Shown here: positions 1-10,530 of the stretch, piece by piece
Position numbering within the stretch: position 1 is the stretch's first letter
Layout: every line of letters starts with the position of its first letter
Assembly: GCF_963676685.1 (NCBI RefSeq)
Contig: NC_092355.1
Span: forward strand, 56,455,613 to 56,519,612
From: Mytilus edulis
Taxonomy: Eukaryota > Mollusca > Bivalvia > Mytilida > Mytilidae
Length of the DNA stretch: 64,000 nt
Direction: 5' to 3'
The notes under the pieces: generated by a model
Database searches by the model: none
Told to the model about the DNA's origin: nothing
The model's input: only the letters and a program-made list of their open reading frames with translations
Translations under genes and position numbers: made by a program

Positions 1-730
1 AATGTAAAAAAAATATATAAATGCCTACATGAGGCTTTATGTATGTCTGAATAAGAGCTGAATTTAGATAGTTTTAACTTAATTATGTACAATGTATAAT
101 CCGTTTTTTTCTTTCTTCCTCATATTGAGTAGCTATTCAATTTAAAACATTTATCTTGATCAAGCTAATTCAAATAGTATATGAATAACGGTATGATGAA
201 TGTAATGTCACTGTTTATTTCTAAACCTTAATGCATTACTCGTGCAGATTAACTCTCTTTTATGAAAACAATGCACAGCTAAAATGTAATTGCATTCATC
301 AATGAAATAAACACGGTGAAACTGAATTACCCATAAGTACCATTCATAGCAGTTGGAGGATTATTTCATTTAGAAAAATGATTTCGAAATAAAATTGATT
401 TGAATATCAATTGACAAACATAAAACGCAAACATAAATGATGACATATAACGCATGCATCTTTGTAATGTTTGTAGTTAAAGCTATATGTGTGATATTTG
501 CCTGGTTATAATATGTTCGAAGTTATAACATAATTTATCTAATCCATTCTGCACAAGTTTAATACAATTGAAAGTAAGAAGGCGTCTCGTTGTTTATTTG
601 TACCACAAAAAGCTGCTTCTCAAAATCATCAAGACTTACTTTTAATATAATTATGTAAATCCCTTTGTTTCTTATTATATATCTGCTAATGTATGTTGAT
701 AGCATTTGAATTGTATAAAAGCAAAATGAA

Positions 731-955
731 AATAAAAAGATACCAATAGAACAATCAGAAAGGGAAAAATCGAAAAACGTGTTATACAATTCTGCGAAGA
801 CATACACTTTGGTGGTTGCATTGTGTACTTGTGTGTGTCCCAGCAAAAAAGACTACATTAGACTACATTAAGGTAAACATTCACACAGTTATTACGATTC
901 TGCAAAGATGGAAGACATCGGTTTTTGATAGAAGCGCAGACTGGATATTGTAAAG
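731..955. repeat. dispersed repeat, copy 1
   Basis: This stretch resembles 9013-9345 in ordered blocks: a cagaaagggaaaaatcg block, a tacaat.ctgcga.gac block, a cttgt.tgtgtccc block and a tctccaaagatgg.agaca block, with different sequence between them. It is a diverged dispersed repeat of unknown class; I see no coding content in it. Confidence 0.4.
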
Positions 956-1345
956 ATTTTATTTTGGAATAAGGACATACATGTATTCAAATGGTAAACG
1001 GATGGCGAGGGTATAGTGGCAGGATGGTTTTTGTAAATGAATGTTCTGAAAAAATGATATTGTATCCATGTACAACATACAAGAATTTAATGTGTACATA
1101 AGTGAAAATGAAATCACACAAAGACAACATGTGAAACTCGCAAAGGGTGAAAATAAATATTTCGTCAGAAAAATATTATAATTTTTGGAAAGAAAAAATA
1201 AAACAAAACAATTATTTTTCAGATAATTCAAAAGAAAAAGTGTTTGTTTAGTTTGGACCTTTGCTCGGTTTTGTAAACTTGTCCTAAATAGATAATATTG
1301 CAATTTTTACGCTTTAACAAAAACCTCGTTTAGAACTTAATTGAA

Positions 1346-1445
1346 TGGAACTATGTCCAGTGCACGATGTTTTGTCGATATTGTCAACATCGCAATGTCA
1401 ACCTTATAGTGTCGTTATTGTGTTTACATTGTATCCTATCAATAT
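1346..1445. repeat. satellite-like flank left of the CACTA element
   Basis: Contains cgatattgtcaacatcgcaa and tgtttacattgtatcc, the same vocabulary as the satellite arrays at 5371-5900 and 6240-6925. It looks like the broken left continuation of the array into which the 1446-5370 element inserted. Confidence 0.5.
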
Positions 1446-1904
1446 CACTACAAACTCCTCAGAGTCTGAATTGACCAGTTTTTGTGCTCGACCAGTAAAA
1501 TCGAGCACACATTTTACTCAACTAGTCTCGACATTGTCTCGACTGTACTTAACTGTACTTAAGTGTACTCGACTAGGTCTCGACTTTACTTAATTATTCT
1601 GATTCAGTACTTGATGATCTTTGTGTAGTCTGAAATGGTCTTGACCCAGGCTCGACCTGTCTCGACCTGTCTCGACTAGTCTCGACTCAGTCTCAACCAG
1701 TCTCGACCTGTCTCGACTAGTCTTGACCTTCAAATTTAGTTTTGACTGGTGTAAATCAGCCCATCTAACTAAATTAAATATTGATCTTACAAAATTCAAG
1801 CTTATTAGGTAGTTTGATTTATTGCTGTGAAACGAAAGAATTTAATTTTACAATATGTAAAAAAAAAATTATTATATAAAAATTCAGATAGGCATCTTTA
1901 ATTT

Positions 1905-3800
1905 TTTTTATAACTTTTTCAAATCAACTTGAATTTTCATCAAACTATGCAGCTATCTTACATATATATCAAGCTTACTGAATTCCATTTCATTTAGTTT
2001 TTTGTTGTATTGCTGTAAAATTTAAGAATTAAAGTAATCTTGGTATAAAAAGCTAGGATTTGCAATTCGGACAAAATAGAGATAGTACACTTTAATTTTT
2101 TTAATAACTTTTTCAAATCAACTTGGATTTGCATCAAACTATGCAGCTATCTTACATATATATCAAGCTTACTGAATCCCATTTCATTTAGTTTTTTGTT
2201 TTATTGCTGTAAAATTTAAGAATTAAAGTAATCTTGGTATAAAAAGATAGGATTTGCAATTCGGACAAAATAGAGATAGTACACTTTAATTTTTTTAATA
2301 ACTTTTTCAAATCAACTTGGATTTGCATCAAACTATGCAGCTATCTTACATATATATCAAGCTTACTGAATCCCATTTCATTTAGTTTTTTGTTGTATTG
2401 CTGTAAAATTTAAGAATTAGAGTAATCTTGGTATAAAAAGCTAGGATTTGCAATTCGGACAAAATAGAGATAGTACACTTTAATTTTTTTAATAACTTTT
2501 TCAAATCAACTTGGATTTTCATCAAACTATGCAGCTATCTTAAATGTATACTAAGCTTACTAAATCCCAGGTCATTTTGTTTTTTGTTGTATTGCTGTCA
2601 AATTTAAGAATTAAATTAATCTAGGTCAAAAAAGCTAGAATTTGCAATTCGGACAAAATAGAGATAGTAAACTTTAATTTTTTTAATAACTTTTTCAAAT
2701 CAACTTGAATTTTCATCAAACTATGCAGCTATCTTACATATACATCAAGCTTACTGAATCCCATTTCATTTAGTTTTTTGTTGTATTGCTGTAAAATTTA
2801 AGAATTAAAGTAATCTTGGTATAAAAAGCTAGGATTTGCAATTCGGACAAAATAGAGATAGTACACTTTAATTTTTTAATAACTTTTTCAAATCAACTTG
2901 GATTTGCATCAAACTATGCAGCTATCTTACATATATATCAAGCTTACTGAATCCCATTTCATTTAGTTTTTTGTTGTATTGCTGTAAAATTTAAGAATTA
3001 AAGTAATCTTGGTATAAAAAGATAGGATTTGCAATTCGGACAAAATAGAGATAGTACACTTTAATTTTTTTAATAACTTTTTCAAATCAACTTGGATTTG
3101 CATCAAACTATGCAGCTATCTTACATATATATCAAGCTTACTGAATCCCATTTCATTTAGTTTTTTGTTGTATTGCTGTAAAATTTAAGAATTAAAGTAA
3201 TCTTGGTGTAAAAAGCTAGGATTTGCAATTCGAACAAAATAGAGATAGTACACTTTAATTTTTTTAATAACTTTTTCAAATCAACTTGGATTTTCATCAA
3301 ACTATGCAGCTATCTTAAATGTATACTAAGTTTACCAAATCCCAGGTCATTTTGTTTTTTGTTGTATTGCTGTCAAATTTAAGAATTAAATTAATCTAGG
3401 TCAAAAAAGCTAGAATTTGCAGTTCGAACAAAATAGAGATAGTACACTTTAATTTTTTTACAACTTTTTAAATTAACTTGGATTTTATTGAAACTATATA
3501 GCTACCTTGGTGATGTATTCTTCTTACTGAATCCCAGGTTGTTCTAAAGTTTGTTGTATTGCTGTCATATTTAAGAATTAATTTAATCTAGGTAAAAAAA
3601 GCTAGGATTTGCAGTTTTGACAAAATAGAGATGGTACACTTTAATTTTTTCATAACTTTTTCAAATCAACTTAGATTTTCATCAAACTCTACAAATATCT
3701 TTGCAATATATTGATCTTACTGAATCATAGGTTGTTATTTTGTTTGGTGTATTTCTGTCAAATTTAAGAATTTAATTAACCTAGGTCAAAAAGCTACGAT
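1905..3800. repeat. 194-bp tandem repeat array (left arm)
   Basis: The marker caaact occurs near 1941, 2135, 2329, 2523, 2717, 2910, 3104, 3298 and 3683, with a mutated form near 3489. This gives a constant period of 193-194 bp over about ten units. A variant unit (taaatgtatactaag) recurs at 2541 and 3316, 775 bp apart, so part of the array is a four-unit higher-order repeat. Confidence 0.85.
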
Positions 3801-4229
3801 ATTAGAAATATATCTTCTCATAATTTTGGGAAAAGTATATATAAAATATTAATATAATTCCTTTAATGTTTTATTCCTTTTGATCTACACTATATAAATA
3901 TATCAAAAAGGAATGAAACATTAGAAATTATTAAAATAGTTCTTCTGATTTGTGGTGATTTATAAAGCAATACCTTCTGCTTGGGGCAAACTTATTAAAA
4001 AGATCACATCTACCAGAGAGTTTTAAATTCTAAATAACATTTATCCAAAGTTGCAACATCCTGTTAAATCTAAATCGCAGGGCTTTTAATTCACTAGATA
4101 AGTAATACACGAGTTTAAGAAAAGTAGGGCTTTCTTTTTACCTGTAAAACTCACGTGTACTGATGTAATTAAATCATGTATAGTGTCATGTCATTAAATT
4201 TGACAAAAAAATATTTTAAAACTTCATAA

Positions 4230-4920
4230 CAACCTGGGATTTAGTAAGATCACCAAGGAAGCTATATAGTTTTAATAAAATCCAAGTTGATTTGAAAAAG
4301 TTATTAAAAAGCTTAAAGTGTACTATCTCTATTTTGTTCGAACTGCAAATCCTAGCTTTTTTGACCTAGATTAATTTAATTCTTAAATTTGACAGCAATA
4401 CAACAAAAAACAAAATAACCTGGGATTCAGTAAGCTTGATATATATGTAAGATAGCTGCATAGTTTGATGAAAATCCAAGTTGATTTGAAAAAGTTATTA
4501 AAAAAATTAAAGTGTACTATCTCTATTTTGTCCGAATTGCAAATCCTAGCTTTTTTTTACCAAGATTACTTTAATTCTTAAATTTTACAGCAATACAACA
4601 AAAAACTAAATGAAATGGGATTCAGTAAGCTTGATATATATGTAAGATAGCTGCATAGTTTGATGCAAATCCAAGTAGATTTGAAAAAGTTATTAAAAAA
4701 ATTAAAGTGTACTATCTCTATTTTGTCCGAATTGCAAATCCTAGCTTTTTATACCAAGATTACTTTAATTCTTAAATTTTACAGCAATACAACAAAAAAC
4801 TAAATGAAATGGGATTCAGTAAGCTTGATATATATCTAAGATATCTGCATAGTTTGATGAAAATCCAAGTTGATTTGAAAAAGTTATAAAAAAAATTAAA
4901 GATGCCTATCTGAATTTTTA
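4230..4920. repeat. 194-bp tandem repeat array (right arm, inverted)
   Basis: The complementary marker agttt occurs near 4268, 4462, 4657 and 4851, again with a 194-bp period but only about 3.5 units. The right arm is therefore shorter than the left, so units were gained or lost after the inverted structure formed. Confidence 0.8.
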
Positions 4921-5370
4921 TATAATAATTTTTTTTTACATATTGTAAAATTAAATTCTTTCATTTCACAGCAATAAATCAAACTACCTAATAAGCTTGA
5001 ATTTTGTAAGATCAATATTTAATTTAGTTAGATGGGCTGATTTACACCAGTCAAAACTAAATTTGAAGGTCAAGACTAGTCGAGACAGGTCGAGACTGGT
5101 TGAGACTGAGTCGAGACTAGTCGAGACAGGTCGAGACTAGTCAAGACAGGTCGAGACAGGTCGAGCCTGGGTCAAGACCATTTCAGACTACACAAAGATC
5201 ATCAAGTACTGAATCAGACTAATTAAGTAAAGTCGAGACCTAGTCGAGTACACTTAAGTACAGTTAAGTACAGTCGAGACAATGTCGAGACTAGTCGAGT
5301 AAAATGTGTGCTCGATTTTACTGGTCGAGCACAAAAACTGGTCAATTCAGACTCTGAGGAGTTTGTAGTG

Positions 5371-5900
5371 TATGTTCTATACCTTTCTGTTTACATCGTT
5401 CACATCGCATACATCGCAATGTTGACAATATCGTGTCAACATCGTGTTTATATTGCGTATGTAGAGTCTATACCTTTCTGTTTACATCGTTCACATCGTA
5501 TACATCGCAATGCTAACAATATCGTGTCAACATCGTGTTTATATTGTGTATGTAGAGTTTATACCTTTCTTTTTACATCGTTCACATCGTATACATCGCG
5601 ATGTTGACAATATCGTGTCAACCTCGTGTTTATATTGTATATATAAAGTTTATACCTTTCTGTTGACATCGTTCACATCGTATACATCGCGATGTTGACA
5701 ATATCGTGTCAACATCGTGTTTATATTGTATATATAGAGTCTATACCTTTCTGTTTACATCGTTCACATCGTATACATCGCGATGTTGACAATATTGTGT
5801 CAACATCGTGTTTATATTGTATATATAGAGTCTATACCTTTAAGTTTACATCGTTCACATCGTATACATCGCGATGTTGACAATATTGTGTATACATTTA
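5371..5900. repeat. 91-bp satellite array
   Basis: The marker tatacctttc recurs at 5378, 5469, 5560, 5651, 5742 and 5833, an exact 91-bp period. Each unit carries catcgcgatg or catcgcaatg and the near-palindrome gacaatatcgtgtcaacatc. Short open frames here are an effect of the repeat period. The array starts directly at the right end of the CACTA element. Confidence 0.9.
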
Positions 5901-5954
5901 TATTATTTATTTTATATTGAGTCTATGGTAATTATATAAACATTAAACTAACTG

Positions 5955-6232
5955 CATTTGTTTGCACCTGTCCTTAGTCAGGAATATGTTGTTCAGTAGT
6001 TGTCGCTTGTTGAATTGTTCATACGTGTTTCTAGTTTCTGGTTTTACATGTATTAGATCTTTTTTTTTTCCTGTTTAAATAGTTTTACAATAGTGTTTTT
6101 TTGTGCCTTTTATAGCTTGCTACTCGATAAAAACCAAAACTCCGTGTAAATGACAATACTTTGACCTATAGTGGTTTACTTATAAAACGTGTAACTTAAA
6201 TGAAAAGTTGTCTCATTTGAACTTATACCGCA
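5955..6232 (+). repeat. 3'-tail fragment of the RT element family
   Basis: Matches the tail at 43395-43685 in order: tttgcacctgtcc.tagtcagga, gtagttgtcg, tacgtgtttct, ttttcctgtttaaa, cttttatagcttg, gacctatagtggtttact and gttgtctcatt. It sits exactly between the two satellite arrays. Confidence 0.7.
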
Positions 6233-6239
6233 TCTTCTT

Positions 6240-6925
6240 AATGTATACATCGCTATGTTAACGATGTTAAGGGTGTAAACAAGATATAAGAGTTCAAACA
6301 ATGTCAACGATGTGACACGACATCGTGTTAACATTGTAAACATCGCGATGTTAACGATGTAAACAATATATAAAAGTTCAAAGAATGTCAACGATGTTGA
6401 CACGACATCGTGTTTACATTGTATACATCGCAATGTTAACGATGTCAACGATGTAAACAATATATAAGGGTTCAAACAATGTAAACGATGTTGACACGAC
6501 ATCGTGTTTACATTGTAAACATCGCGATGTTAACGATGTCAACGATGTAAACAATAAATAAGAGTTCAAACAATGTCAACGATGTTGACACGACATCGTG
6601 TTAACATTGTAAACATCGCGATGTTAACGATGTAAACATCGCGATGTTAACGATGTAAACAATATATAAAAGTTCAAACAATGTCAACGATTTGACACGA
6701 CATCGTGTTTACATTGTATACATCGCAATGTTAATAATGTCAACGATGTAAACAATATATAAGGGTTCAAACAATGTAAACGATGTTGATACGACATCGT
6801 GTTAACATTGTATACATCGCGATGTCACGATGTAAACACCATATAAGGGTTCAAACAATGTAAACAGTGTTGACACGATATCATGTTAACATTGTAGATA
6901 TCGCGATGTCGACAATATTGAATAA
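6240..6925. repeat. self-complementary satellite array, period 84-106 bp
   Basis: The marker gacacgacatcg occurs at 6314, 6399, 6493, 6588 and 6694, and as variants at 6788 and 6872. Spacings of 85, 94, 95, 106, 94 and 84 reflect gain or loss of short aacgatgt modules. Units consist largely of cgatgt/acatcg words, including the palindrome catcgcgatg. The consensus runs in the opposite orientation to the 91-bp array at 5371-5900. Confidence 0.85.
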
Positions 6926-7024
6926 ACATCCTGCACTGGACATGAATGATTGAATGTTCCATGTTCTTCAGTTTAGAACAAATATATTTGTGATGACTTT
7001 ATTGTTTGAAATTGTAATAGAACT

Positions 7025-8371
7025 GAGATTGTTAATGGCAAATGTGTCAAGGAGATACCCATGATCCGGAGGCGTGCTTCAGCTGGCCACTCAACAAAAA
7101 TGTATACTAGTTCAGTTATAATGGACGTCATACTTAACTCTTAAAAAATAAACAAAAATTAAAAATCATAAAAAACTAGCAAAGGCCAGAGGCATGCATT
7201 TTGACATCTCAATTCTCAACCTATACCTCTAGCCAATGTAAAAAAAAGCAATACGCACATTTAAACTCAGTATAAAAGAAGTTAGAGTACGATGTCAGAT
7301 TAAAAACAAACAAAACAAATTAACAATGATGCATAAATTAACAAATGACTATTACCAGTTACTGACATTCCAGCTCTAAACCTCAACTAAACTGTTTGAA
7401 AGACTATGTTTTCATCATATCAATATTAAGCACAATCCCTCTTGTTATGGGTTTATTATCATACCATCATACAATATATGAGTAGAACATAACCCGTATC
7501 ATTCCAAGAACTTGTTTTTGAGAATAAATGTGTTTATTTCGGAACCAAATACCTTATCAGTAAATCAATATCTAAGCCAACATAGGTTGTCTTTAACTAT
7601 TTTACAACAGTATCGTAACTACATTTCATCTTAACGAGTCTGTTTAACGGTTACGTCAGCTTTTGCAGTGCATGCCGAGATTTTTGTGCTTTGTTAAGAA
7701 TATTACCATAAAAGATTGGATGTGAAATACCTGAACATAAAAGATGTCAGCATGTTGATTTATATTTACGAATGATGTCCTTGTACCAATGATAAAATAT
7801 AGTAAATGTTTTGACTAGTTTGTGATATCGAAAAGCCTGGTGTAATACTTTTTTCAGTTATGCATAAATTTCTTTCGCTTAAATTTAATACGTTATTACA
7901 AACACGAGCGAATCGTAAATGTAGAAAATTATGAACACCATACGAAGGTGACAAGGGAACGAAGTCACCATCTAAAAATTGATAATTACCAATAGGAAAT
8001 GAAAAACATATCTCTTTTATCATACATCTTGGCATTAAGCTTCCCGTTTATAATATAGATATCACGATCAAGGTAAGTGTAGTGTTCATTGTTATTATAG
8101 CTTTATTAAAAGTTAGTTGAACAGGATTTTTTTTTAGTATTCATACTGAAGACATCGTTATTGAGAGCCAATATATCATCCAAATATCTAAAAGCATATT
8201 AATTTTTTGTATCAGATGTTGTTTTGATGGGTCTTTGCTGATTTTAGTCATAAATTGTAACTCATAACAAAACAGAAACAGGTCTGCAATAATGTCTTTT
8301 TCCCCGACATCATATAGCGTTTGATCATGAAAAAGGGGAAAACCAGTACCACAAAATGTGGATATTAACAC
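7025..8371 (-). pseudogene. reverse transcriptase element, broken copy 1 (CAPLIAD/YLDD clade)
   Basis: On the minus strand, frames carry IADLFLFCYELQFMTKISKD, then after a frameshift a degraded LDDI-type motif, then SYGV, FARVCNNVL, SERNLCITEK and ISHPIFYGNI. These match, in order, the longer copy at 41888-42696. Frameshifts and stops make it non-functional, and the 5' part is missing. The tail from about 7590 to 7025 is a long AT-rich 3' region whose sequence (ggccagaggc, cctctagccaatgta, gacattccagctc, cataacccgt.tcat) I recognise as a mussel dispersed repeat, also found at 62725-63015. Confidence 0.75.
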
Positions 8372-9012
8372 GAGTTAATATAGATGACGATGGACATAAA
8401 AATGCATCCTTTGGTATAACATGTGTAATAACATATTTTAGCATGAACCTTGATAATTAAATTCAAGAAGCTTTCAGGTGTACTTTCTGACATACAACAT
8501 ACAACAAAACTGATGATATCAAATGGACACATACAAGCAAAACACAAACACACATAGTAAGTCAGATGAGCAGTCAGAAATATCATCTTTCCTCTGAGGG
8601 GGCGTCCATGCATGATTAAATGAACACAAAACATTATTCATCTTCAGGTTTATATTACTATATCATCTTGGTGATGATTAAAACTGATAAAATGCATCGA
8701 TGTCTATATGTTGTATAATGTTTGTCTTTCGATAATATATAGGTAACATCTGAAAAATAATACTTTTTTATTTTATATTCTTCAATTTATTACTTGCTTT
8801 TTCTCTCTTCTTGAACCTCTTCACAAATTTACTACACAATTAGCAAGGATTATCATTGATTATATGTATCATGAAAACTATACCACCAACTCATAATAAA
8901 TATAGAAGTCATAAGTTATTCTGAACATAATATAAGTAAATCCTTTCAATTTTCATCACTGACAATGTGTGTTGTCTGTAAGACTGTAGGTCAATTGTTT
9001 AAAAGCGAGAGA

Positions 9013-9345
9013 AAAATATAACAATACGAAAATGACCATCAGAAAGGGAAAAAATCGGAAATTGTAATGTACAATACTGCGAGGACAATTTCCGATTTCC
9101 AAAACTTTACACTCCGGCTTCCTCCACAAAAAAAAGAAAAAGCTCCAACACCGGTGCTTACAAGTAGCGTTAAAACTCTAATGATCAATCAATCAAAACT
9201 TTACAAGGTGCTTACTTGTATGTGTCCCTGTTGGTCGGATAATGGCAAATAATTATCAGATAGAACAGGCGATAATGAAATAAATCAATCAGTTTGATTC
9301 TCCAAAGATGGTAGACATTAGTTTTGGATAGACGTTCAAACTTCA
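9013..9345. repeat. dispersed repeat, copy 2
   Basis: Diverged partner of 731-955, with the same ordered blocks (cagaaagggaaaaaatcg, tacaatactgcgagga, cttgtatgtgtccc, tctccaaagatgg) but about 100 bp longer. Confidence 0.4.
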
Positions 9346-9774
9346 TTTGCAATAATAATATTTGTTTGATACGGACGACTTTTTTCCAAATGAACCTTTG
9401 CAGGGTTCTTTACGCACACATACATTTTTCAAAACGTGGTCAATCGAATTAAACGTCCTCATTCCGATCAGATATAAATGTGCATTCTTCACTTAGTGTT
9501 ACAGACCGAAATTTAGTTTTCCCTTAGAACAGCAAAAGGAACTTATTGATTCAGAAAATGTGGCAATAAACGTCCTGGCTATTTCAGACAAACAATTATT
9601 GTTACACTTCATTGTGAATATATTATTCTTCAACCGTTACATGGTACTTAAGTCTTTAGCCCTTTGTGATGATAATGAACCATTCTGAATTTTAATTGTT
9701 AATTCGTTTTACATTTGTTCCGGTGTATCTGCAAATTTATACGTTCAGTTTGTTGAATGATCTGTTTCGATTCC

Positions 9775-9875
9775 TTTCACTAGGATTACTAGCAGGTGCT
9801 GACCTACCAGCTACAGACCTAGATTACGCTGATTGAAATATTATGTTTTCATCATATGACAATCAGGAGAGGTTC
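9775..9875 (-). repeat. short fragment of the RT element 3' region
   Basis: The blocks ccagctacagacct, gattgaaa and tatgttttcatcatat follow the order of 7368-7425 in the 3' region of RT copy 1. Confidence 0.4.
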
Positions 9876-10164
9876 ATTTACAAAAATCAATTTCCAAATG
9901 GATGAAACGTAATTTTTTAGGATAAAAATTCCACTAAAAGATTTATAGCTTGATTATTAATACAATTTTCTAAATAGATATGACATGTATTAGCATTGTT
10001 CTTCAATAGATTCCAGAGGACCTATTTTTGTTCGGCGGTGGTTTATTTTAGTGGGAAGGAAGGATATATTTTGTTTGCATCTTAAGTTAAGTGTTTTCCT
10101 TCATACGATTTGAACGCCTTCCCTTCTTTTTTTACAGTTCACTACTATGTGTTTTTGATGCACT

Positions 10165-10530
10165 TTGTAAGAGGTTAGGATTGAACGCACACAAACATGT
10201 CTAAAACAACATCGCATTTTTAATGTGGGATTCTCAAGGCCATGAAGTCCAAAACTTGTAATTCAGTGTTTTTTGTTAATTGCTGTCTGTTGTATTTGTT
10301 ACTGTTTTTTTTTTTATTTATTTAAGTTTAGGCGTAAATCAGGCTGTTGATTTTTACTGTAGATTCTTTAAAAATCGTGTTGATGCCTTATATAGCTTAC
10401 AACATAGCCTGTAGTTTGTTCATTCTTGAAGGCCGTATGATAATATATATAATTGTTTACATCCTAGACATTAGATCTATGGTCATACCGCTTCTCCTTT
10501 TGATATACGAAAAAAAAGTTCTTGTAATGG
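10165..10530 (+). repeat. degenerate 3'-tail fragment of the RT element family
   Basis: Carries gccttatatagctta, attcttgaaggccgta and tgataa...attgttta in the order seen in the intact tail at 43395-43685. It is strongly diverged. I see no coding signal in the rest of this stretch or in the 2.5 kb that follows. Confidence 0.45.

Larger units (their letters stand above)
1446..5370. mobile_element. non-autonomous fold-back CACTA (EnSpm-type) transposon
   Basis: The element starts with CACTACAAACTCC and ends with its exact complement GGAGTTTGTAGTG. It is flanked on both sides by TAT (1443-1445 and 5371-5373), the 3-bp target duplication expected of CACTA/EnSpm elements. The arms are nearly identical inverted repeats for at least 650 bp. 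From the outside inward they hold a gtgctcgac..cgagcac hairpin, a cluster of ctcgac/actagt motifs (about 1486-1740 and 5060-5330), and tandem 194-bp units. The centre (about 3800-4230) carries its own inverted repeat (aatgttttattccttttgat against its near complement, about 3865-3925). No transposase ORF is present, so it would need an enzyme supplied in trans. The near-identity of the arms suggests recent insertion or arm conversion. Confidence 0.85.

Noticed and set aside
1345..1593. 82-codon open frame
   Set aside because: It runs across the CACTA element boundary and subterminal repeats; not a gene.
5308..5880. Overlapping open frames encoding repeated HRSHRIH and FTSYTSRC peptides
   Set aside because: They follow the 91-bp satellite period, so the repeated peptide is a by-product of the array.
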